Of a stretch of DNA of 64,000 nt, positions 1 to 11,655 are shown piece by piece (positions within the stretch are counted from its first letter, which is position 1; each line of letters opens with the position of its first letter). The position numbers and the translations under genes were made by a program. The notes beneath the pieces are model-generated. The model worked only from the letters and a program-made list of their open reading frames with translations, was not told where the DNA came from and made no database searches. Origin of the DNA: Hymenoscyphus infarciens (taxonomy: Eukaryota > Ascomycota > Leotiomycetes > Helotiales > Helotiaceae); NCBI GenBank assembly GCA_001414345.1, contig LLCB01000076.1, positions 124,001 to 188,000 of the forward strand, in the 5' to 3' direction.

Positions 1-1980
1 GGCTCGAATGCTAGGTAGCTAGCTCCACCAGTGACGAAAGTTTGCGTATTGACGTGGCCTTGTACACGTTTTACTAGTACTAACTACCTATTGCAACCGT
101 GAACAGGAAAAGTGTACCTATACCTAATCCTAGTATGGACTTTTCAGGAAGTTTTATCAAGTAAGTAACTTTTAGAGCTTTTTATTAAGGTTCTTTTACC
201 TAATAACATTACACACCACTTTCCACCACTACTCACTATATCTAGGCCTTAATTACAAGGGTTTTTTTTTGTGTGTGTTATAGCTAGCTGTTATTTTATC
301 CTTTTTTATTTTATTAATAATAGATTTTATTCCGTTCTTTACAATTATAGTCTATACTTACCACAAGTGAGGAAAGTTTGCTGAGGAGAAAGATGACAAG
401 GCGACGAAATAAACAAAAAAGCACGCCAAGAAGTCGAATCGCCGATGCATTTCTCCAAAAAGGCAAGAAGGACGAAAGAGAACCACAAAAAGTCAGCACG
501 CAATCGTCACCTTAGGATGGAGATCGTCAACCTCTCCAGACCCTCATCTTTCTCCACGGTGATCAGATCTCAGGATTCTCCACGACGAGCCCACCAAAGA
601 AAAGACCCAAGAGAGATTTTTCACATGCGATATCCAAGCACCATGGGAAAAAAGCATCTAGGATTTCCAGGTTCCCAGTTCCTTCTCGTATTTTAATTCC
701 GCATTTTACCCTTTAGTCTAAACACGCTCCATATAGGTAAGATCAAGTCACGGGCACCCAACGAATGGACTTGACCCCCACGACGGGTGAGCAAGGCGGC
801 ATTCCAGTTCAGCCCATCCCGTTCCAGGTTTCACCCGCCAAGGGACCGAATGTGCGCCATGCCCTGATTGGCTCTTGCGAAGCCGGTCTGTTATCGTTTC
901 CCCTGGCGGGCGGGGCGTATTTGATTCAGGTGCTGGGCTGATAGATTAAGTAGGGGAGGGAATGGCGATAAGGATGCTTTGATTTAACTAAGTAGTGGAT
1001 TTTATTTTTTCTGCAGAGGGCGATTCTTTTGAAACGCGCGGGAGTGCGAGAGCTGAGAGCTGCAATTGAGTGACGAGTGACGACTCTGACGAGTGATGGG
1101 AATCGGTCCTTTGTGAGGAAAGTGCAGATGGAAGATGGAGAAAAGTGAAAAGTGAATTGTTGGTCATGACGTCGTGGGAGTGAAGGCCAAGACAAGCGTC
1201 ACTTGGCGATCGTCTAGGTATCTAGTGGGGACCCGCAATCAGTCTCCACTAAAATGGAGATTCGTGTGAACAAATGGCTCCAATCAGAGGTTTTTGCTTA
1301 TTTATGGTAACGCTCCGATGTGCTGGACCGCTGGTATGTGCTGGTAGGGAGGCGAGGCGCGGCGCGGCGCGTATCAAGGGCAAGGGAAAGCGGATGTGGT
1401 GCGAGCAGGGATTGGAGCTGTAAGGGAAAGGGGAGGGGACTTTAGACGGACTGTTTCTACGAGAAAAACGAAAAACGAAAAACTAAAAACTCCTAAATCA
1501 ACCTCACTTCTGTGATAGATTGGCTACCCCATCTGTACGCTATGAAGAGTTCCTACCCAACCTGACTGACTGACTCAACTTGATCTGTTGTTCGTCCTCT
1601 CTCTTCCCGACCTCTCACCAACGCGAATCCTCATTTCCTCCCACTCCCAATCAGTGCGCGACTGACATCACACTCGTTCGTTGGACGGGCATATCAATTG
1701 GAACGACACCTCCAAAAACTTTCATCCTACAATCCAGTTGGCAGCATCGAGAAGAGCTCCCAACAGGAACAAAACACCCAAACCTTCTACGCCACTTCTA
1801 GAACAAGTATAACAAAGCCGTTGAGCTTCGACGCTCTATAATTTTCTTTTCTTAGAACCGGTGGGGGAGCTTCCTTTGTTCTCCACGATAAGCCATCAAA
1901 GCCTCTCGAGGAAAGAGAGACAACCTCCAACCCTCGAACCCAACCCCGATCCCAACTTCCAACTTCCAATCCAACCCACA
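1..1980. other. Intergenic, upstream of MscS gene
   Basis: No gene seen. The first 430 bases are AT-rich, and the rest is mixed sequence with only short unsupported reading frames. A GC-rich run of repeated GGCGC lies near 1350-1370. The stretch from about 1480 is pyrimidine-rich, as expected for a fungal promoter and 5' leader feeding the channel gene at 1981. Confidence 0.6.
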
Positions 1981-4900
1981 ATGTCTTCTCCAGTCAACGA
2001 AAAGGAGCAATACTCCTTCCCCGCCTTCCAACCCACTCAATCGACCAGTCAACGCCCAGAGACACAGGATACACATGAGCGACGTTCCTCGGATGGAGAT
2101 GGAACACTACAAGGCGAGAGGGAAAGTGACGAAATCGATCACAATCATCTGCGAGTCACCACCAGTTACATGAAGGGAGACGACGGTCAAAGTCGCTCTC
2201 CCCTGTCCCCTTCAGACCAGCGGGAGCACTCTCGTCGGTTGGCAGATGATTTGGAAATGTTGCATGCAGAACGGGTCGTCTCGAGCGCGGCCGAGTCCAA
2301 TCAAGACAACATCAACCGATCCAAATCCATGGCGAGATCGAGATCGCGGACCGCCCCGGAACCAGTTGACGATTTTGATATTGATACCACGCCTATACAC
2401 GAAAAGACGAAAGTCTATCAACCACCCGAGAACCCATCTACCAAATTCGCCAGAGTTTTCAAAAAGATTCACAACTCGAGTTTCTTGGTTCGATACTTTT
2501 TCTACATTGCTCCTCTGACTTTAATCCTTTTAATCCCAACTTTGCTCGGTTATTGGGTCTTTCCATCTGCACATGTTGGGCATGTGAGACTTTTCTGGTT
2601 TGGTATTTGGCTCGAGGTGGTGTGGCTAACCCTATGGGCTGGAAGAGTGAGTTTTTAGACTTCAATTATGCCTTGTGACAGATCACTAAGTCTTTCAGAT
2701 TCTCTCAAAATGCATTCCTTACCCTATGGGCATGGTTTCCAGTATTTTTACAAACAACGAAAAGAAATGGAGAGATCTTGGCAAACAACTCGAACTACCA
2801 GCAACACTCTTCTTCTGGTGGCTTGCAATCGAAATCTCCTTCCTCCCAACCATGAAGAACCACCACATCGACGGTGATAAGAACACAAGACAATGGGAGT
2901 CGATTGTCAACAAGATTATCATTTCCTTTTTCGTGGCGGCGACCCTGAATTTCATCGAGAAGATCATCATTCAGCTCATCGCTATCAGTTTCCATCTTCG
3001 AACTTACGCTGATAGAATTGAGATTAACAAGTTTCAAATTTCTAGTTTGGTCAAACTTTACAAATATTCCAAAGAGAAGATTGCCATGGAAGACTCCGAA
3101 TTTGAGGACCATGGAGGACCTCAAGATGGTATTGCATCAGGAGCACGAACCCCCATGCAATATGTGACCAAGGCACAGAAAAATGCACGTCAAGTCATGT
3201 CTAAAGTTGGAGACACTGCTGCAAAGGTTGCTGGGGATTTTACAGGAAAAGCTGTGGCAACCAGTACTCATCCACATCAAGTGTAAGTCAAACTTCCTAC
3301 TTTTTGAAACCCCACTCTTAACATTATTTAGCATTCTCCAACTTCTCAGCACTACTGGTGGCGCCCAAGTCTTGGCTCGACGACTGTATCGCACCTTTGT
3401 CAAGGAGGATGATTCCGAGACCGTACTTTCAGATGATTTACGACCCGCATTCGATAATGATGAAGAAGCAACCGCAGCGTTCACCATGTTTGACAAAGAT
3501 TTAAACGGCGATATTTCCATGGAAGAGTTAGAAGCAGTTTGCGTTGAAATTGGCAGGGAACGAAAAGCCATCACAGCATCACTCAAAGATTTGGATTCCG
3601 TCGTTTCAAAACTTGACGATATCTTCCTATTTATTGTCGCCATCATCACCATCCTCGTCTTCATTTCCATCATCTCAACATCGGCTTCCGGTATCTTAAC
3701 ATCACTTGGATCTTCTGTATTGGCTCTTTCTTGGCTTTTCTCTGCCACGGCCCAGGAGTTCTTACAATCTTGTATCTTTGTATTCGTCAAACATCCATTC
3801 GATGTTGGCGATCGAGTAACCATTTATGGTAACACTGGTTCGCAGATGAAGGGAGATGACTACTTTGTCAAGACCATCTCTTTACTTTATACTGAGTTTA
3901 AGAAGATGGAAGGCCACGTAGTTCAAGCACCCAACAGTTACCTCAACACCCTCTTCATTCTCAATCAACGTCGATCGGGTGGTCTCGCAGAAGCCGTCCC
4001 AGTAACCGTCAAATTCGGCACCACTCTTCAACAAATCGATTCTCTCCGCCAACGTCTCCTCGAATTCGTTGGCTCCGAAAATCGCGAATACCAAAAGAAC
4101 ATTCTCACCGAACTAACCACCATCTACGAAGCCTACTCCATCACCCTCAACGTCGTCTTCTTCTACAAATCCAACTGGCAAAACGAACTCCTCCGTCTTC
4201 AACGCCGAAACAAATTCATCTGCGCAATGATGGTCACCATGACTGAACTCGGTATCGAAGGACCACGCATGAGACTAGCAGGTGCCGCACAAGATTACCC
4301 AGTCTATCTTCATGGTGCATATCCCCAGGGAACTTCCTCCAATAATGGACATTCTCCAGGTGGCGCGCCGGAATCTCAGTTCGCTCCTCCTACCAACGAC
4401 CCACCATTTGTTCCTCGACAAACCTCCACAGGCGCCGGTCCCTTACAACCACCTCGAAGCCACCCATCTATTCTCCGCTCAAGAGCAGACTCCGATGCGA
4501 GACACCGCGGCGAATCACTAGGTCAAATGTCCAAACGTGTAGACTTCTCCCTCGGGATGTCTGGTATTTCATCAGGCGATGTCTACGGCGACGTCTACGA
4601 AGACCGAGCTCCTGTTGTTATTCCCAGATTCACATCTCCTCCACCTGCCCCTCGAGCTTCTAAAGATGGACGAATAAGTGAAGATGGGAATTCCCTAGGG
4701 AGAAGTACCAGTCGGGAAAGTGCGTTTGGCAAGGTTCCTAGTAGTAACTCTGGACGCACGCATATGAACCGCTTCTTCAACCGTGGAAGGAGTAAGCTGG
4801 GACAGAATGAGGAGGGGACGAATCTTGATGAGCTTGAAGCAGGAACACGCGACCGCGATTTCGTCATGCCAGACATCCCTGAGGCTTCAGGTTCGAATAG

Positions 4901-5117
4901 TGCGAATTGGGCAGATCCTCATGGGCCTCCCAGACGGAGCTCTACTGGGGAGGGGACGCCGATGTTGGGGGGGCGGATTGATCCTAGAAGTGGTATTGTT
5001 AGTCCTCAGGCGGTAGTTAGAGATAGTGCGAGGGATAGAGGCGAACTTCCGATTGCGGCACCACGAAGGGCATTGACTGATATGAGTGGTAGTGGTGGGG
5101 AGAAGAAGTTTTATTGA
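1981..5117 (+). CDS. MscS-family mechanosensitive channel with EF-hand (Msy1/Msy2-like)
   Basis: Three exons: 1981-2646, 2699-3282, 3332-5117; 1011 residues. Introns of 52 and 49 nt start GTGAGT and GTAAGT, and both splices keep the frame. The ATG at 1981 sits in a good fungal context (CACA before ATG); the frame is open upstream but has no ATG there. The order is an acidic Ser-rich N-terminus, several membrane helices from about residue 185, a canonical EF-hand loop at about 471-482 ([12 protein letters not shown]), then the MscS pore and beta domain ([14 protein letters not shown]). A long disordered Ser/Pro-rich tail follows. Fission yeast Msy1/Msy2, with the same EF-hand plus MscS layout, are ER channels that control Ca2+ on hypo-osmotic shock; a similar role is inferred. 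Family certain; paralogue not resolved. Confidence 0.93.
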
Positions 5118-5632
5118 AGATAATTTTTTCATTTGTCTTTTAGGAAGGAGGATGTGTATATATGGGGATGGATGAGATTGCTACATTAGCGGGAGTTTGT
5201 TTGCTAGATTTCTTTGCTTGCTTGCATATATCTTAAAAAAGAGATTGTTGCTATTATATTAGAATAAATTGGCTCGACATAGATGAGAAGATTCTCAATT
5301 CATAGACATACCCTAGTGCTGATGAGAGAGCGAGATGAATAATTAAGAATTTTTTTTCTAAGAGTAGCTTTATTTTGACGTGGAAAGTCTAGACTCTTTG
5401 ACCTCTTGCACAGACCCACAAAAACAATTCACCAACCGATTAGATAACCCGCAACCCCCTACAACAAAACAAACCAGTTCACCACAAACCACCAATGCCC
5501 CCAACAAGAAGACCAACTGATCTTGTTCTGCGCGCCTAGTTGAGGCCGCTCCTCCATCTTGACAAAAACCTACTGGTACCACAAACAGAACCCAAAGCTG
5601 AACCTGAAGCCGAAATACACCACGGCCCATCA
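5118..5632. other. 3' UTR and short intergenic region
   Basis: AT-rich trailer of the channel gene followed by a C/A-rich leader for the next gene on the same strand. The frame of the next gene is open back to 5540 but only through a TTG, so no earlier ATG exists. Confidence 0.6.
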
Positions 5633-7819
5633 ATGATCATGGATCAAGCCGATATCCCCTCCCTCCTCTCCCGCCTGAGCAGCGACGAAGACGCCCTCCG
5701 AAAAATGGCCGTGTTCAAGCTCCAATCCTCGATCAACGACCCCTCCTTCGCGGACCTCTTCATCTCCTCGGGGGGTCTCACAATTCTGCGACGTCTTATC
5801 ATGACCACGGGCGGAAACACGCTCGCGTACTCCTTGCAATCTCTTTCGCGACTTCTGGAGGTGGATATGGGCTGGGAGGTCTTTGAATCCTCGGGATCGG
5901 GGGAGTTGGTTGAGCGTGTTGTGGAACTTATCGTTACGCATCCGCTGGTGAATATTCTGCGGGGCGCGATGAGCATTTGTGTTGCGGTGGTCAGTCATTC
6001 GCAGAGTAATCGGGCGGCGGCCCTGAGGAGTCCCGGGGCTTTTGGGTTTCGTGCGTTGAAGCCGGCGGTTGCTGTTTATCCGCAGTTCTTCGAGATGGTG
6101 GTTAATCAGCTGAATAGTGCGGATCATGCGCTTTGCGCGAATGCTTTGATGCTTCTGAATGCGCTGATGAGGGATGCTGTTACGAATGAGGGGGATGGAA
6201 CGACGAAGACGGGGGGCACGGTCGAGGAATGGCCCAAGTTTATAAAGCGCTTGCAGGATTTGGGCGTTATCAAGGCGGTTTATGGGTTGATGCAGAGTAG
6301 TGCGATGCAAGATCTTGCACACCCTCTACTCGAATTCCAAGCCTTGACGAAAGTTCTGCTGAAGAAATGGAGGGATGTGAATGTGGATTTGGAGAAGCCG
6401 GATCATAGGCGGGCGTTGAAGGGGTTACATCTTGCGAGTGCGCCGGAGAAGAAGGACTTGACGGTCAATGTTACGAAGGCGGAAGAGCTGACGGAAGGTA
6501 GTTCGGGGAATATGAGAAAGGGGAGTACGAGTAGGAAACATAATCCGGAGAAATGGCGACGACTTGGGTTCGAGACTGAGAGTCCGGCGTGGGAATTCGA
6601 CCCTACGGGCTTTTTGGGCATGATGGATCTCACGGATTTTGTGCGGAAACAGGAGGATTCCTTTCAGAAGATGCTACTGGAGCAATCGACACGACCGATG
6701 CATGAGAGATGCCCAATTGCGACGGCAAGCTTGGCGTGTACTGTGATTCTATACGAGCACTTTGAGGTCGAGAAATCAGATGTTGAAGACGCGAAAAGCT
6801 ATCTTGTTCTAGATGGAATGAAGAACTACGATAAAATCTTCCGACCTTTTCTTCTACAATGGTCCAGACTCCACACAGCCAGTCTCCACGCCTTCTTCCG
6901 CCTCTGGAAAGCCACCGGCGCAGAACGAGACGACTTCGACAAAGTCGCCGAGCTAGTTCGCATCCTCATCGAGCAAGTAGTCGGCCAAGCATCCCGAACA
7001 AAAGACGTCCAAGAAGTCGAGGAAGAACTCTCCGAATTCGATTACGCACGCCTCCGAGAACTGCAAATGCAACTTCTAGAGATGAATTTCGAGGATGAAT
7101 GGGGTCAACATCTTCATCAAGTGCGCGATGAATTGAAACAGGAAGCATTACAATTCGTCAAGGAACAGCGGATAAGATGTCTTTTGGATGGCGCTTGGTT
7201 TCCTAGAAGTATTTCGAAAGCGAATTCTGAAGATTATGGAAGGAGCGGACGGGGACCGGTTGCTTCTTGGAGATATGTTAGGCTTTCGCATAATCGGAGG
7301 TATTTACATTACGCGGATTTCATCACGCAGCGCGAGCAAGATCCGAGCTTGGATCAGTTGCCTGAGAAGATTGATTTATCTACCATCAGTTCGGTGGTTT
7401 CTAACGTCTCAGCATCCAACGACGAGTCCTCGAGTATCTCTTCCGCCTCAACCCTAAAAACACACACCGCATCTCAAGTCAAAGTCCCTACCTCGACCAC
7501 CAAAATCACCATCAACAGTTTCTCCGGCACCCCAGAGGACCGGGCACACGCGAACGGGGAGTTGAGCGAGCGCGCGATTCTGACGCTGATGCCGGCCACG
7601 CATAGTCTTGCGTCTGAGTGGTTGGATGGGTTACTTATGTTGTTGAATCAAGCGCCTATCACGGCGGAGACAAATAAGTTGGTGGGGCTGGTGGGCGATT
7701 ATGGGTTGAAGATTCGCTTGTTGAATGTTCGGTTGGGCGATGAGTTTGCGCAGGAGGTGGGGGCGGGCGTTGTCCCTAGCCGCGAGGGGTTGGATGAGGA
7801 GTACTTTTATGAGGTTTGA
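5633..7819 (+). CDS. ELMO/CED-12-like protein with armadillo, ELMO and PH regions
   Basis: Intronless, 728 residues. I chose the ATG at 5633; an ATG at 5639 is two codons later and equally possible. The N-terminal third is helical and armadillo-like. The centre resembles the ELMO core (YDKIFRPFLLQWSRLHTASL), and about residues 535-705 look like a split PH domain (WRYVRLSHNRRYLHYADF, then a Ser-rich loop, then SLASEWLDGLLMLLN). ELMO proteins pair with DOCK-type exchange factors to activate Rac/Cdc42 at the cell cortex, so a role in polarity or actin control is inferred. Codon use alternates between C-ending and G/T-ending blocks along the gene. Orthology to a named fungal ELMO was not tested. 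Confidence 0.82.
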   Translation: MIMDQADIPSLLSRLSSDEDALRKMAVFKLQSSINDPSFADLFISSGGLTILRRLIMTTGGNTLAYSLQSLSRLLEVDMGWEVFESSGSGELVERVVELIVTHPLVNILRGAMSICVAVVSHSQSNRAAALRSPGAFGFRALKPAVAVYPQFFEMVVNQLNSADHALCANALMLLNALMRDAVTNEGDGTTKTGGTVEEWPKFIKRLQDLGVIKAVYGLMQSSAMQDLAHPLLEFQALTKVLLKKWRDVNVDLEKPDHRRALKGLHLASAPEKKDLTVNVTKAEELTEGSSGNMRKGSTSRKHNPEKWRRLGFETESPAWEFDPTGFLGMMDLTDFVRKQEDSFQKMLLEQSTRPMHERCPIATASLACTVILYEHFEVEKSDVEDAKSYLVLDGMKNYDKIFRPFLLQWSRLHTASLHAFFRLWKATGAERDDFDKVAELVRILIEQVVGQASRTKDVQEVEEELSEFDYARLRELQMQLLEMNFEDEWGQHLHQVRDELKQEALQFVKEQRIRCLLDGAWFPRSISKANSEDYGRSGRGPVASWRYVRLSHNRRYLHYADFITQREQDPSLDQLPEKIDLSTISSVVSNVSASNDESSSISSASTLKTHTASQVKVPTSTTKITINSFSGTPEDRAHANGELSERAILTLMPATHSLASEWLDGLLMLLNQAPITAETNKLVGLVGDYGLKIRLLNVRLGDEFAQEVGAGVVPSREGLDEEYFYEV

Positions 7820-8185
7820 ATCTTGTCTGCTTTGTTTGTGGTGTGGTGAGGGTTGAGCTTTTGGTTCTTTGGTGTTGGGGTTTGGGGGGGGAGAACGTTG
7901 GGGGGAGCAGGTGTGGGATGATGGATGATGAGAGCGGCTCGTGCTTGATACCCTTGTTTTGCAGTTTTTACCCTTCGCTTTGACCTGGGGGGTTGTAATA
8001 TGTTATACGCAAGGAAATGAGTGGTTGTCTCTTGCGGCCTTTGTATAATTGATATTATATCGTATCTCTATGCAGAAGAAATCCCACGTCGAAGAACTCC
8101 CACGTCGAGATGAGGCATAGGCTACTATAATAAAAGAGACCTAGTATGTATATACTCTAAGGTTAAACAAATAAAGTCGGATAAC

Positions 8186-8282
8186 TATGACAAAAATGAA
8201 ATACAATGACAAAAATGAAATATAATGACAAAAATGAAATCATGACAAAAATGAAATATAATAACAAAAATGAAATTTAATA
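8186..8282. repeat. Tandem repeat, 14-18 bp unit, about 5 copies
   Basis: Five successive copies of ATGACAAAAATGAAAT, separated by 0-3 bases. The last copies carry single changes (ATAACAAAAATG). No coding context. Confidence 0.9.
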
Positions 8283-8433
8283 ACAACGGCCATTTATTTT
8301 CAAAGAGTTTTATTTAAAAAGTGTATGAGGAGTTCTTGTTTAAAACGTGTTAATAAAGTACGGTATAAGAAAGATATCTTAGAGTACCTGTTTAGTTATC
8401 GCTTTTGGTTGTGGGGGTAAAATTGAGAGTGTG

Positions 8434-8466
8434 AGGTTTGGGTTTAGGTTTGGGTTTAGGTTTGAG
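8434..8466. repeat. Telomere-like TTTGGG/TTTAGG repeat
   Basis: Alternating TTTGGG and TTTAGG hexamers, related to but not identical with the fungal telomere unit TTAGGG. It lies at the edge of a TA-rich island. A longer relative occurs at 63628-63735. Confidence 0.75.
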
Positions 8467-9060
8467 TATCTCTTTAGAGCCTGTTTAGCTCGTATAAATT
8501 ATTTAAATATATGTATAGATATCTAACGAGATGCTCTAATAAATGACCTCGTATAAGTTAGTGTATATTATCACTTGTTTCTTAATATATTAAATATCGT
8601 TTAGCTCGTAGTATATATATTAGTATATATAGAGTAATAGTAGTAGTTATATACTATATAGGTAGTACTAGGTAGTAGAGTAGAGAAAAGATATATATAT
8701 ATATAAACTTTTAAAGATTTATCTCTCTAGAGATCTAAATCTTTTCTTTTTAGTAGTATATATCTTATTTATATATATACTAGGATATATAAGGTTAAAT
8801 AAGGGATTTATATCACTTTTAAATATATATACTAAAGACTAGTATATATATAGAATTAGTATATATATATATATATTATCTTATCATTTTTAGTAGTATA
8901 TATCCTAGATATACACTAACTAGATAGGCTCTAAGTAAAGAGGGAAAGAATCTCTAGAAAATAAGAAATTTTCTAAAAACGTATAGTTTATAAAATATTA
9001 TTAAAAGGGAGGCTTAACTCGTAACTTACTATATCACGTAGCAAATTCCATTATATCGAG
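8466..9060. other. TA-dense island, probable RIP-mutated repeat
   Basis: Very high TA content with runs of TATATA and almost no open reading frame. Short motifs recur (for example GTTTAGCTCGTA near 8484 and 8592). The composition fits a repeat degraded by repeat-induced point mutation; the original element cannot be recognised. Confidence 0.55.
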
Positions 9061-10577
9061 GCTTGGTATTGTTTGAACTAGGCTTTGAAAGTTAGGTCGC
9101 TATATAGAGGGCTAGAGAGGTTAGTCTACAATCTTTAATAAAGTCTAGAAGGTCTTAGAGTTCTGTATCAATCATTTCAGACTAATTCGGAATTTCATGA
9201 ATCACTAAACTGAGATGGTAGTTCTAGTACTACTCTTCGAGATGGTGGAAAGAGTATCTAGACGTCTGGATCTCTTTCCTGTAGTCTTCACCGCTGCCAG
9301 CTGAGAGAGATTCAATGGGCGTTTGCTCCTCTCTTTGGGCTGTTGTAGAATAGGACGAGACAAGACGATATATGTATTTCGAGTTAGAAAAGGCACAATC
9401 AAAACCTTCTTACCTGGAACGTAAGTTTAAAAAAGAACGTAAAGACTGCCGAAAGAAGAATTTTGAGAGTTTGCAGGTTGGATTTGACACCCACAGGCGA
9501 GGAACCAGGTGAGGGGGGGGGGGGGCAAATGTAGTACGCGTTTGGTTGGGAAGGGGTTGAAATTGTAAAAAAAAGATCTTCGGGACGCTAATGAGATAGA
9601 AGAAACTTTCAGCTCCTGCTGAAGTAATGATATCAAGGGTTATGATTGCTGTCAAAGCGACAAGGGGTTTATCACTCGCTTAAACCCGTTTTGTTGATGA
9701 ATAACGTGGTGTTGTGGAGACTATTTGCAATCTCTATGCACAGCACTATTTGGGAGCTTAGGGATTGATATCTCTGGCTGGTATCTTTCACCCCTGCCTG
9801 TCTCCCCCCCTTTTGGCCTATTTTGACGAAGTTGGTCCTGTGGACAACCCCTATTCTCGGGATCTGTGAGCTTGCGCATCAATCCGAAGAAGACGAGAAG
9901 ACCCCTCGAAGTGAAGCCCCAGAGGGCCCAGAGGGGAGTCGGGGGTTCGTTGTGAGAAGCAGAAAAGTTCTAGAAGAGTAGACTCGAGTTTCTTTTAAAG
10001 CGAATAAAATGGGTCATCACTATTATCAGGAAAGCGCGATTGCGAAGGTGATGATCGGATTTTTGTTTGAGGGGTGAGGAACAAATATAGTAGTCTGCAG
10101 GAGGTGGGTGGGCAAGTGCATATCACGAGATGAGGTTATCTCCAACCTTTGATTGTCGAATCAGATATACAACCTTATTCAATCCCCTTTAAACTGCAGT
10201 AGTTTTTGAAACTGTACACTACAGCCTTGTACATCGCTGAATTTGTTTCTGAAATGATACATCAAGTTGCAAGTCAGAGATACGACCCCCTCGCATCCCA
10301 CCAACTCTTTCCGTTGTGTTACACGCGGTAACACAAAAATGTTGCCCTTGTATTGTGAGCTTCAGAGGTGTGAACATTTTCTTCTTGGCATATGTAAAAT
10401 TTTCTACAGGTTGAAATATATGAGGAGGCTTGTTCTTATACGATCCCCCTCGCATGCTGTATGAGTCCGAAGTCGTGAACACAAGTCTACTCGCCATCTT
10501 CAGATGATACAACACTGCTGAAATCCTCAAACCCATGCCTGGAGCTTTCAAAATTATACACGAGGGTTTTCGGTGCG

Positions 10578-11522
10578 ATGACGAAGATTACAAACAACTT
10601 TGATGGAATACAAGCCGGGAAACCTTACAGAATCACTTGGGACCCTACGCCCCACAAAGTTAGTATGAAATTGGGTCCTCATAATTCCAATGTTCCAATT
10701 GCTTCCGGTATACAGGTTGGTCCTGACAGTAAGTCAAAGCTTCTAATCTTGAAAGGGCGTTAAAACCTGACAATTAAAAGATATAGATGGAGCTACGGGA
10801 TTATTTGTATGGGACGTACCATTTGACCTATTGGTGGATATGGTATACGATTTGTCGATGTTCGAGGCGGGTTCCAGGGGCGGCTGGTGGTCGGTTGCCT
10901 TCTCATTCAATGATCGAACACTGTCAGATACTTTTGTTCCACACATTTCCACCACGACTTCCAGCAGTTCGACTTTCATCACTTCAACTTCCAGCACCCA
11001 GCCTGCTTTTTCTCTCGCATCCTGCATCGCACTATGCGCCGTAAGTTACAATACCGATTCTCCCATTGGACCATCCTCAGACTGTGTCACAACTACATTC
11101 AATTGTTCAACTTTATCCTACACCTATTCATCCTCTCCCCCACTCGACCCTCTTCCGCCTTCAACACGGCAATCACATCACCAACAGGCAAGCGAACAAC
11201 CACACCTGTCATCAAGACTGCATCATCTGGTCCAACGAAAACACCAGAAACAACGAAAGAAACACTCGGACCTAGTACAAAAGCGGGAATTGGAATCGGG
11301 GTCTCCGTGGGGGCAATTGCTATAATCGCACTAGCTTTCCTGCTTTACCCTTCAAGAAAACTTATTGGCAGGAAGATGGAAGGAATCCTTGTGACCGAAC
11401 GGAATCCCGCACTTGGAGAAATTTCAACAACTGACCCACTATATACGGAAACATATTATGGAATTGGTGAGTCAGCAGAAAGACCGAATAGGGGAGGAAA
11501 GAAGGGACCTTTTAAACACTAG
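10578..11522 (+). CDS. Kre9/Knh1-like surface protein with Ser/Thr region and one TM helix
   Basis: Exon 1 (10578-10728) and exon 2 (from 10787) join in frame across a 58-nt GTAAGT...ATATAG intron. They encode a beta-sandwich resembling the Kre9/Knh1 N-terminal family (ITNNFDGIQAGKPYRITWD, then LFVWDVPFDLLV). A Ser/Thr-rich linker follows. The transmembrane helix (IGIGVSVGAIAIIALAFLLY) and cytoplasmic tail ending at 11522 lie in another frame. A second junction is therefore needed: a GTAAGT donor is at 11041, but no clearly good acceptor restores the frame. No signal peptide is visible before 10578, so an upstream exon is missing or the gene is decayed. The family usually acts in cell-wall glucan or GPI-protein biology. 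Convergent with the GST gene, 133 bp away. Confidence 0.5.
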
Positions 11523-11655
11523 AGTAAAGTCACTGTGAAATTTTTCTTGAAAGGAAACCAGCTGCGATGGGTGAAGCGTAGACAGCTCTTCGTTTTCAAG
11601 CGAGGGTTCCTATTTCAATGCGTGTAATGTGATATGGGGAATGATATCAATGTAT

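Larger units (their letters stand above)
7820..10577. other. Gene-free AT-rich stretch with simple repeats
   Basis: No convincing gene. It holds a tandem repeat (8186-8280), a telomere-like repeat (8434-8466), a TA-dense island (about 8466-9060), and mixed sequence to 10.5 kb with a G-run near 9513-9524. The short reading frames around 9.2-9.7 kb lack splice support and have low-complexity composition. Confidence 0.6.

Noticed and set aside
3137..3823. 228-codon minus-strand frame
   Set aside because: Antisense shadow of the MscS channel exons, where the + strand encodes conserved motifs; low-complexity Ser-rich product.
5630..6322. 230-codon minus-strand frame
   Set aside because: Antisense to the ELMO-like gene; Arg/Ile/His-biased product typical of a reversed frame.
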